Positions 51,657 through 64,000 of a stretch of 64,000 bases of DNA are shown here, piece by piece. Source of the stretch: Bugula neritina (Eukaryota; Bryozoa; Gymnolaemata; Cheilostomatida; Bugulidae); assembly GCA_964035545.1 (NCBI GenBank), contig OZ037768.1:2531501-2595500 (forward strand), read 5' to 3'. The notes under the pieces are model-generated. The model did not search any database. It worked only from the letters and a program-made list of their open reading frames with translations, and was not told the DNA's origin. Numbering within the stretch: position 1 is the stretch's first letter; each line of letters starts with the position of its first letter. Made by a program: the position numbers and the translations under genes.

Positions 51657-52519
51657 CTCATGTTTTAATTAGCTGCAGAACATTTTGCTCACCATTATGT
51701 CCTAGTGTTTTAACATATAATGCTCTGTTTGCTATGTACATACAGATTAAAAAGTATTTTTATTGCCTAGATTTTTTATTGAAGTGAATTATTTCATCAT
51801 GTATATAATCTATTTATTTGTATTAGTTTAAAATAATAAATTATTTTATTGTATATTAAATTGTATACGCATTTGTGCCTGTCATTTAAACACAGTGTAA
51901 CTTTGGTTTTATCAAACCCGCAATGAGTATTAAATTCATTTATTGTACCAAAAGATAATATAAATTAATGTTTAGAATTCATAGTCCACAGTCAAAACAG
52001 CTATAAATAATATACATGTACATTTAGAGGGGTTTACAACATAACTATTATTCAGTATCAGAGATAATGACTGACAGATATTCAATGGAAGTTATTGTGG
52101 AACTCTAAAATAGCCTCATGACTATACTTTGCACACAAAGAATTGACTCCAATATATAAATATATTATTATATGCACACTTGCTCTTTTAAAGCATATTC
52201 TAACATATATAATTATACAAGTATATGTAAACAAACTATTATAATTATCAAGTAGTGATGTAAAATAAAAACCCTGAAACAGTATTTGAAACTGTGTTAA
52301 CGTTATATCAGCTGATTATAATTGTATCAGTGTTATAACCATAATTTGACTGATTATGACTGCGCTAGCCAAAAGACTGGTGCTATGCTGGTACATAATT
52401 CAACCAATCAGAATAGCTGTTATACTTTATAACACTGTAGTATATGACGTAATATTACAGAATATTACTGAAATTAAGTTTATATTCAAATTAAGGCAGG
52501 AAATGCACATGCAGACTAG
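51657..52519. other. Convergent intergenic region GH65 to GST
   Basis: It holds the 3' UTRs of both genes; AATAAA at 51835-51840 suits the GH65 gene. At 52328-52338 and 52427-52437 there is an 11 bp inverted repeat (CAGTGTTATAA) bracketing about 90 bp, possibly an old MITE remnant. No coding sequence is visible. Confidence 0.45.
51835..51840 (+). terminator. Probable polyadenylation signal of the GH65 gene
   Basis: AATAAA lies 178 bp after the stop codon, in AT-rich sequence. Confidence 0.4.
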
Positions 52520-55060
<2,541 letters not shown>

Positions 55061-56201
55061 TTCACCACCACAGTTTCTCAGACTATAGTAAAATGTGAGG
55101 TAATCCAACAATATATAATGCTAAGTATCTAAAACATGTGTCTACATTAATTGAAGTGATCTGATAGTATAGAAGTCTTCCAGAATATTTTGATAAAACT
55201 TGAATGTGAATAAGGCATAATATGTATGTTGTAGCTAAGTTCATTAATGCAACAACTGTGTGGAGATTATAGAGGTGCTGGTGTATAATACAAGTGTGTA
55301 ATCGTTGCCTGGCAGCTGATGCCAGATTATATTTCAAGCTGCAGAATAAATATTAAATCTCTCAATTTAGCTATTGATATGCAAGGTAGTGGGGAAACTT
55401 GAGAACAATACATTAAACAAGTTATACTTGAATAAACCAATATCCTTTCGTTTAGACTTTAGAGGAAGTAAGAGTAATGTGTAATTTTAAAACTTGCATA
55501 CATGACAGCGTGATTGAATAATAGCTCTAACTGTATTTGAATATCCTCATTTGTGTACATATGGAATGCAGTTGAGGGTCTTTACTATAGTTGCTCAACA
55601 AATCAAAAGGCCTAATCCCAGACAACATATGTACATAGATAGATTTTACACCCAACTTATATTCAACATTAGTTGTTATTATTGGGTTGAAGCTTGAGGT
55701 GGCACCATTCAATTACAAGCAGATAATTTCTAATGCTACAAGTTGTGTGAAGCATGCAAACACACTGTTTCTACCTGTTGCAACCCTGTCACGCTCACAT
55801 GCTAGAAAAACGTATGTACCGTGTAGATTGTAGAGTCTTTATGCACATAATAAAATTTCAGACACAGATTTATTTTAGAAGTTATATTTTATTGTACTAT
55901 CAGAAGAAATCTCAGCTGCACCATTAGGCTATAAGCTCCCAGTGAGCTGCACATACAACAAAGTAACCTGGAAGTGATGTCATAGTGTGTTGCAGCAGTA
56001 CATGTGGTACTGATGAAACTCAACTAGTAGAAGGATGTCTTTGAAATGCATGCAACTATTTCAATAATAGCATGTTGACTGCACTAAGATAAGCCATAGA
56101 ATAAGCGATGAATAATTTGAAAATTAAAAAACATAAACAGCTGATGCATTTATTCTCCCCCATTTGAATGATTAGGATCAATGCATGTTCATTAATAGTC
56201 A
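55061..56201. other. Intergenic region between GST and SAMTOR
   Basis: Both genes read leftward, so this holds the GST promoter and the SAMTOR 3' UTR. A minus-strand AATAAA at 56149-56154 is 48 bp after the SAMTOR stop. Short minus-strand frames at 55083-55337 and 55527-55712 show no recognisable family or splice continuation. Confidence 0.45.
56149..56154 (-). terminator. Probable polyadenylation signal of SAMTOR
   Basis: Minus-strand AATAAA lies 48 bp after the stop codon, a typical distance. Confidence 0.45.
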
Positions 56202-59105
56202 CTACGATTTTCTCTTTTTATCGGCAGGAATAGAAGACACACCCTCAGCTGTATCTGACAACTCTTGTGTGTTACTCCTTACAGAATCAGTGCTTGATCT
56301 CTCCAGTGACAGCCTATAGTTACTATCAGTACAACTCGACCTCTTTAATGACTCTCTAGTCTCATTACCCAACTTGACTGGCTGAGAGTCTGACTGAGTA
56401 TTAAAGTCTTGAGGAATGTATAAATTTGTGGACATGTCAGTAACTTTGGAGTAGTCTTCCCTATGTTGGGTCTTTCTAAACACCATACAATGAATGTGAT
56501 CTAACTTTTGGTAGGCACATCTTTTAAAACCAATAGTTTCAATAGCTATCTTCCAGTCTTTCATCTGTAAAGGCAATCAGATTCTTAGGATATATAACCA
56601 GGGTTAGCCAACATAACACAAATAACATTGAAAACACCACACAAATACTCATAAAAAAATAAACTCCTCAATTCTATTAAAATGCCAGATGACATTAAAT
56701 AAAAATTATTTAAATAGGTGTGCCACCACAACAACTCACTTACTTAACTTAGTTTACTAGCAGTAACCATGGTGACTGGATAAGCCAAGAGCTTACCTGT
56801 TGTGCCCGTCTGTGCTGCCTGTTAGAATCAGGTGTTATGATGACTAACACAGAGTTAACCTGAAGGAGTTGGTGAGCTTTCACACAGCATAGCCATCTCT
56901 GTTTAGGAGAGGGCAAGTATTCCAGCAACAAAGAGAAGATAACTCCATGAAACCACTGCAACCAAAACAAAGTGATAGTTACTAACTCAACACACCCCCA
57001 TACTTATGAAATAAGTCTCAAAATTAAACTATTGATATTCAGCATCAGTTTAACTCAACAAAGCATTATAAGCATTGTAAGGTAATTACAAAAAACCTAA
57101 TGTGTCTATAAATTGATCAGAGAAGCAGACAAAAGACCAGATGACTCACACCTAACGGTAATGAAGTGACAGATCTCTTGTCCTCACTGAGTAACGCTGC
57201 CTGTATGGAGCTGCCGTGACTCTCCGTGTGGTGGGTGGAGACATTAAGGAAATCACACTGAAGCACATCCTGCAACATATTCTCAGTTCATATGCAGGTT
57301 AATAGATGAAAGAGCATGTTTAGTTCTCTATACTGTGATGTACGCAACGTCTGCAATTCAAGAGAAACAGGAAACCGTATTGGCTGGCAAATGAGATTCT
57401 TCTTGAAGCCAAAATAATACAAAACTATGTTGAAAATCCGGTTCAAAATCAGATTTGAAGAGTAATCAATCTACATCATGAAACAAACTTTCTGTATGAC
57501 TGGTACGAAATATACTCCATTGAAGATTGATGCTGTCATATCTGTAGCTAGAAATGGACATGAGAAGAAAACTCTTAACATAATACCAGTGTTTAGCTAT
57601 AGTAACGGACTATCTGTTGCAGACTACATTACCTCACAGGCAGGGCATAGGTCAATAGGAAGACAGTCGAAGTGTTCAAACTTCAGGAATGGGGCATAGC
57701 AGCTGCCAACATCCAATACTCGAATCTCTTTCATCAAAGGTCTGCAAAGAGCACAAACTCATCAGGGCAAGAAAACTCCTTAATGTATAAATTTTATTAC
57801 CGACAATTATCATGAAAATAAATTTTTTTTTCACCTAAATTATAAACAGTGAAAAAATTGTTATCTAATGAAACTGCGACAAAATAAAAACTAAATGACA
57901 AATGCTAATTAAAAATGAAATATAATGTAATGCCATATAGAATAATACATTGTATTATTAAAATCCTATTATATGCCTATGGCTAGTTACCAAAATATTT
58001 GTTTATATAATTACTCAGTAAGTAAATTTGATTAATTTTCATTAATCTAAAACAACCGTGAGTATATTAAGCTTCATTTGAACTGTTGTATTGCGTATTG
58101 TAACTGAATTCTACTTACTCAAAAGGCGTTTTCAATCGCTCACTAAGTTTCAGCCTTACATCTGATTTGTGCTGATCTAAGTCTACAGACGAATTAAATA
58201 GAAGACCACAGCATCTGCTGCACTCTGATTGCTCATCACTCAGTGATTCCACCAACTCACTAGAATGAAAGTCTAGGCTCCTTTTGTCTTTATTAATCAG
58301 CTTTTGTAAATCTCCATTCGCACAGAAATAACTGGTGATATATCTTTCGGTCCACACAATTCTGGTCTCTAAATTAAAGGATTTCAAGGTATGGTATAGT
58401 AACAAAAATCATTATAAATACAATATACATTATGTATAGACATGCACACGCACACACACATATAAAACTTGGGTACAGTAAATTTACAGTCTACACTCAT
58501 ATACATGGTATGTGGTACGTGGTAAGATATATGATATGCTGCATGCACAATGCTCTGCATGGTATATTATATTAATGTATAATATGCTATGAGTACCACG
58601 ACTTTTGTCTTTCTCCCAATGATTTGTAGCCAGCTCTTTCATAGCCTTAGCATAATCTTTGAGTGTTTGCTGATCTTCGAGATGGTTTTCCCACACCTCA
58701 TTACAGTCACCGCCTTTCAAGTAAAATAATATAGAAATTAATCTATGTCTCATTATTTGCCCTTTTGTGCATTCTTTATCAGTTCCATCTATTTAAATGA
58801 AACACATATATTAAAAGGGATAAATTTATAACTGATACACACAGTAATAGCATTTGTTGAAACTATGACTAACCAAATTAACCAAAATATAATTAACATT
58901 GAAAAACAACATCTGAGTGCACCAAAACCAAAAACTATTAAATTCCAAACAATTATGAGATGAAAATTCATTGGCATTTAAATACTATACAATAATACAT
59001 AGCAGATATTTGACAAACATGCGTTAAGAAATTACCATTGATGCAGCTTCGTCTTAACTTTGAATGAACAGATTTTATGATGCAAGCAAGATCTTCCTGT
59101 GTCAT
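56202..59105 (-). CDS. BMT2: BMT2/SAMTOR, S-adenosylmethionine sensor of mTORC1
   Basis: Seven exons, 59105-59036, 58713-58597, 58368-58119, 57741-57633, 57269-57150, 56955-56797 and 56564-56202, join in phase to 395 residues (human about 405). The start [19 protein letters not shown] corresponds to human residues after the proline-rich head, so the N-terminus is shorter. The methyltransferase-like core shows [17 protein letters not shown] (SAM-binding motif I), [28 protein letters not shown] and [12 protein letters not shown], and the tail keeps LYIPQDFN. In mammals the protein binds SAM and, when SAM is low, binds GATOR1-KICSTOR to inhibit mTORC1 at lysosomes; its fungal relative BMT2 methylates 25S rRNA. 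Two overlapping donors end exon 2 (G|GTACTC chosen because the length matches human; A|GTCGTG six bases upstream is also in phase). Confidence 0.94.
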
Positions 59106-60125
59106 TTTAGGTCATAATTTTTTCCTTCTAAAATAAAAATACAATGAGTTGAAATTTTGCATAAATATCAATATATTTAAACTTCTTCACATTACAATTT
59201 GAAATTGAGAAGTTAATTCTGTTATTTTCATTTTGATTTTAATTTAAGTTTTACTTTTATACTTATAGTCTTATACTTATAGTTTTAATTAAACTTTTAC
59301 TTTTAGTATTTCACTTATGCAACTAGTACTAATACTAAAGCCAAGAAATCAAAAAAAAATTTAATTAGAGTTTGAGCTACTTATAATTGAAAATAAAATT
59401 AAAATAATCATAATGAGCATCAATATAATTAAAATAATATTTAATAAAATTAATACTTATGCAAACTCAAAACTACACCGGAACCCGCAAGTACTACCAA
59501 TTGCTGGAATCATTAAATATAGCCTACTATTACTTTTATTTTTATAACTTAAACAAAGCTTTTAGTTATTGCAATAAAAAAAATTTAAATAAACAAAATG
59601 TTAAAAAAAAATTAATTACATTTGATGTTAATTTACAAAACAAAAACAAAAAAGGTTTGACTAGTTTAAAGTAGACTAACGCGTGAACATTTCCGGGGGT
59701 GTGCTTTAAATTGTGACTTGTGGAAAAGCCGTCCTGACCTCAGACTGTAACCTGAGGCTGAGTTCAAGTGACATTACATTTACTTCTAGTTTTACTGCCA
59801 AAAGTAATAGGCAGTAGCAATACTATAACTCTTTTTCTATAAATATTATTTATAAGTATTATTATTAGTTTAACTATAGTTTGTAAGTTATAAGTATAAG
59901 ATTAAGACATAATCATAATATTAATAATAATATTATTAATATTAATAATCATAATGATTATGGTGATTTAATGATAATCATAATCATAATGATAATCACT
60001 GATTATTATTATGATAAGTCCAAGGCAAGTTTATTATGATTATGATTATAAAATTATATTATTATTATTAGTCTAAGTTAATACTATTAGACTTAGAGCT
60101 ACTTTTACTTTTAGTCTTACTGTTA

Positions 60126-60179
<54 letters not shown>

Positions 60180-61028
60180 GTGTTAATATTACAAATGAAG
60201 TTAGATATATTTATATTATTAATAATAATTATAATGATACTTATGATATTATTTATAGTAATGATTATAATGGTTTAATATAAGATTCAAAGTCATCATT
60301 ATGATTATTAGTATTAGTATTACTAATTAAAATAACATAAAAATAATTGTGATAATTTGATATGAAAAGATATTGTAGTTATTAAAATAAACTAAATTAT
60401 TTATTTATTGTGATTCATTATGATTATAGTTGTGCTGGCAAATTTTCAGCAATATATTATTGTTAATATTATGATCATCATTATGATCATGCTTATCTTG
60501 AATAACTATTACTATGAGCTTAAGTGAATAATAAAAACTATAATTATTTATCTTTAAAATATTGGACAACCTGAATTGATATGTTTATTATAATTATCTC
60601 AATACTCATTATTAATATTATGAATAAGTCATGAACTAGAAGTGATATATTTTTAGCAATGATAATTAATTTAGTCATTTTCATAACAACTCTGTTCGAC
60701 GAAAGTAGATGTTACTTTTACAAAGTAAAATTATAATTTACATTTTTTTATAACAGTGGCTAAAAGTGTATGCAGACAGTTTGATGAATAAAATTGAATA
60801 ATTAAAAAATTAGATTGTGGGTTCACAATAACTCTTAGAGCTGTCTGTTACGGTTTGTAAAAATTAACCTCTAATAACTTTAGCGAATTAATTTTTATGG
60901 TTGCACAGTTGTAATGTTGGCAAATCTTAAGAAATAGTCTGCTAATTTAACAGCAAATACTAATAAATAAAATATGTGTTATGTGTATTTAAATCTTGCA
61001 AAAAGTGTTCTATTAATTGATAGATCTA
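59106..61028. promoter_or_regulatory. Divergent intergenic region SAMTOR to RBSN
   Basis: No coding exon is visible between the two starts. The sequence is very AT-rich with TAATCATAAT and ATTATTATT tracts from about 59930 and a hexanucleotide array at 60127-60179. The promoters of both genes are inferred from layout; no specific element is recognised. Confidence 0.4.
60127..60179. repeat. (TTGCTG)n hexanucleotide repeat
   Basis: Nearly nine perfect copies of TTGCTG (CAGCAA on the other strand) lie between the SAMTOR and RBSN start codons. It is GC-richer than its surroundings. Confidence 0.9.
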
Positions 61029-63802
61029 ATGGCAAGAGCCTTGAGGCAACAGTCACCTCAATCTCCACTGGATAGGGAAGGGTTTCTATGTCCCATGTGT
61101 CTGCAGGACCTAGGAAGTGCTGCTTCACTCGCTAATCACTTTGACAATGCTCATAACTCTACAGAAAGCACAGATGTGATAGACCAAGTCAAAGGCTGGT
61201 TTTATTGCTAGTAGTAACTTCAAAAAGTTAATGCCTTCATTGTTAGGCATTGACTATTTATGCTTTTTTGTATTTACTCAACTATAGTGTGAAACATGTT
61301 GCCTAAAGTTTGCTTGTGAACTTTTACAAATTATAAAAATGAAAATTGATCAGTCAACTAAATGAAAATTTAAGCTGTGCACTACTGTTATAGTAATTAT
61401 AATGACTTTTTTCGTTTATCAATTTTAATTTATATTGCTGATTGATTTGTAGGATTTTTCGGTAAAGCAAAAAAGTTTTTTGCGTTGGAGGACGAAGCTA
61501 ATACAGAAGTTACTACTTTTAGAGCTGAACCTGTGACCACAGTTGCAGCAGCTTCTAGTATTGAATTTTTCGAGCCACAGTGTTTAGGTACTTTATTCTA
61601 GCTACTTGGAAGTATACATTGAAGTGAACTAAACCATGGCTAATATTTAGTTATTTCATAGATACGTTCTTTTCTAGCTCTATTTTGGAGTTGTTCTTGA
61701 TTACAGATTTGTCTGTGTTTGTATTGCTGATAACCATTTAATAATTGACAAATGATTTATATCTATTATAAGGAAGTACTCTAAATTGTTATCAGATAAT
61801 CTAATTTTATATTGTTTGATATAAACTAGCATCCATTTATTAGAAGATTTTATCATATATTATAGCTGCTTTTGCAGTTAAACATATTCATACTAATTAG
61901 CTATTGTTTGTTGTATACATATGAGCTCACATATTGGGTTTTTCTATTTTGCAAGTTATAAGATAATTTTTCTGTATCATATCTACGGTTTCAAGGTGAT
62001 GCTTCATTGTTTTTTATTTTGCAATTCAGAAATTGTCTACCCCAATCATTTAGGCTCTGTTCTTGGCAGTTGCGATCCAGAAACTGAGTGGCTTCTCTAG
62101 CATGTCCCAGTCTTCTTTTTGGCTTCCATAAGAGAGGCACCAGATGACCACTCTTACTGAGTTATTCTAAAATCCTTAACTATTTGCACCCATGAGCTTA
62201 GCAAAAAAATGTTGCCAGACCAACATGGATTTGCTTCCCCATTAGCACCCGATCCAATAGACATGTACATATGTATTGATCTGTAGCTCTCGCTATTTCT
62301 AATTTACAATGTGTTGCAGTTTGGAGGTGGTTGTTTGTAGGAAAGACTAGAAATCTAACAGATGGTTTCAAAGCAATGCGAGACTCTAAAGTAGACCAAA
62401 CTGTTATAGAATGCAACAAACTAGTTATTAGACTATCCAAATTATCAGCAGATGATCTGCCTGAAGACAACTCCAAACGAAAAGGTTTGAGAGTCGTTTT
62501 CCCTTTAAATATCCAGCAATAAAAGTTAACTGCTTTTATATTTGCTACTCTAGAGGCTATTATGTTGTATCTTCCACTTTTTATGAGCTGTCGGTGATTT
62601 TCAAGTTTTAAAAGAAGTTATTAGTTTAATCAGGATAAACTGGGAGTCACACTGAGTATAAAATGTGTTTCAATGCTGATTTATAACATTAGTTTTCACT
62701 TCCTTCTCTTACCTTAGCTTTTTATTTTCAGTTGGCTAGTTGCAGTCAATTTCTAAACATTTTTAAAAAGTTTATGTAAGTCTGGTTGTTTTTTTAGCTT
62801 TTGAGCAGAGTGTTGTAAGATGGGCAGAAGATGGGTCGGTTAAAGTATGCTCCACATGTGGCAAAGGATTCAACATAGCCCGAAGGCGTCACCATTGTAG
62901 GCTTTGCGGTGGCATTATGTGTGATAAATGCTCGGAGTTTCTCCCCCTTTCTCAAGCAAGTGGGTAAAAGTAATTTTGGTCATTATAATAAAAAATAATG
63001 AATGTTCAATTGATTATAAATTAATTTCTCAATATTATAAACAATACAATGTGTGTATATCTGTATTTGTACGAAATGACAAGTTTGATGCTCAAACAGT
63101 TTATTAAATACCTTGTTTATATCTATTTGAGAAAATCTTGATAGAGTTACAACTTCATAACTATTATGACAAAGATTCTAGCTTTTGCAACACCTTGTAG
63201 TAATAATTTGTATGTCATTTTACTATATGATCATAATACATTATTATTCTAATGTATATTGCTATGGTAATATTATAAAACAGTGTTTATGATTTCAATA
63301 GGATACTACTAGTGCACCCTGAAACATTCTATACAGTATATCAGTTTAACAAGAAACACCGAAATGGGCAATGTTTATGTTATGGAAAGCATATTTACCT
63401 TAAGCAGTAGAATAATTAAAATTCGAATTTGCACAAGTAAACTAGAAAATATAAATAATTATATTTTTTGCAAATATATTTTTAGGTATTAAATTTTTGC
63501 TTTTATCATACCTGCATGACCTCTGAGATATTATTATATTTGTGTGTTGGCTATTATAGATTTATATTCATTATTTGATTTTATTAGAACGTCTCACTAC
63601 TTCAGTCACCAGCTCTGAGCTGACCATCTCCCAGCCTGTGTTTCTAAAGAGAAGTGGGAGTAATAGTAGCCTTAGCTCATTAGGTTCTAAAGAGGAAGGC
63701 CTTGCTCTTCGACTTTGTGCAAACTGTAGGAAGCTGTTAGAATTACACAGATCTAAGCAAGAACAGCGACATTTTGTGCCACCAATAGCAGAACTTTATG
63801 AG
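61029..63802 (+). CDS. RBSN: Rabenosyn-5 (FYVE effector of Rab4/Rab5), 5' part
   Basis: Five exons, 61029-61194, 61453-61587, 62341-62484, 62798-62959 and 63588-63802, encode the first 274 residues; the gene continues past the window after the donor at 63803. An N-terminal C2H2 finger (CPMC, then H-x4-H) is followed by a segment that aligns to human rabenosyn-5 without gaps at EPQCLG...VIECNKLVIRL. The FYVE domain has WAED (the WxxD motif), the PI3P-binding RRRHHCRLCGG and, after a serine-rich insert, the RLCANC end. The C2H2 finger binds Rab5; the protein tethers and recycles early endosomes with VPS45. Intron 1 seems to use a GC donor (AAAG|GC), since no GT donor gives the aligned phase. 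The ATG at 61029 is the first in frame near the finger. Confidence 0.93.
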
Positions 63803-64000
63803 GTATAGTCATGGCTTCTCTTCAACAGTTTCAAACTGTATTGTGTGAGATTGTTCCGTTTGCTTTGTGAATGGCTTAATATTTATACTAGAGTTCTGTT
63901 TGCAAAGTTTCTGTAGACTTTCTTTTTCGATGAGATACTCAACACTAAAGAGTCTAACTGATACTAGAAAGTTTAAATAAAACACAGGTCCATTGCTTGC

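Noticed and set aside
58713-58795. Upstream extension of SAMTOR exon 2 to an acceptor near 58794
   Set aside because: It would insert about 27 residues absent from the family; the acceptor at 58714 gives a gap-free alignment.
62320-62340. Earlier RBSN exon 3 acceptor near 62319
   Set aside because: It is in phase but adds seven residues; the acceptor at 62340 gives an exact-length match with human rabenosyn-5.

Overview
This is AT-rich nuclear DNA of a metazoan. Nine protein-coding genes are present, almost all split by canonical GT-AG introns, and every one has a recognisable animal homologue. Homology was judged by eye from remembered family sequences; no search was run. Intron positions fall at in-phase junctions that rebuild uninterrupted, family-length proteins. 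The gene set suits an invertebrate, perhaps an early-branching one such as a sponge or cnidarian, but the window does not fix the phylum. I see no prokaryotic operon, CRISPR array, rRNA or intact tRNA.

Layout from left to right: last coding exon of an LHFPL-like tetraspan gene (+, 1825-2045); DEF8 (-, 2425-4427); NDRG (+, 5497-12686); STRIP1/2 (+, 14040-21762); a TFCP2/UBP1-type CP2 transcription factor (-, 22159-32051); a 6.4 kb gene-free interval; a secreted GH65/PGGHG-like protein (+, 38437-51656); a theta/delta-like glutathione S-transferase (-, 52520-55060); BMT2/SAMTOR (-, 56202-59105); and the first five coding exons of Rabenosyn-5 (+, 61029 to beyond the window). LHFPL/DEF8, STRIP/TFCP2 and GH65/GST converge tail to tail. 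DEF8/NDRG, TFCP2/GH65 and SAMTOR/RBSN diverge head to head.

The genes do not form one pathway. DEF8 and Rabenosyn-5 belong to endosome/lysosome traffic and SAMTOR to lysosomal mTORC1 nutrient sensing. STRIP is the STRIPAK scaffold and TFCP2 a DNA-binding regulator.

Two things stand out. First, the GH65 protein keeps the fold motifs and two of the three catalytic carboxylates of human PGGHG, but the third, a glutamate in the near-invariant DEYH motif, is Gly465. Two other acidic positions are also changed, and the protein has a signal peptide and a GPI-like tail, so it looks like a secreted or surface-anchored pseudoenzyme. Second, tandem repeats crowd the splice sites of STRIP and TFCP2. In STRIP, three arrays and one two-copy duplication contain copies of a real donor or acceptor, and a 343 bp MITE lies in intron 6. 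A TFCP2 intron carries about 89 apparently identical copies of a 14 bp unit.
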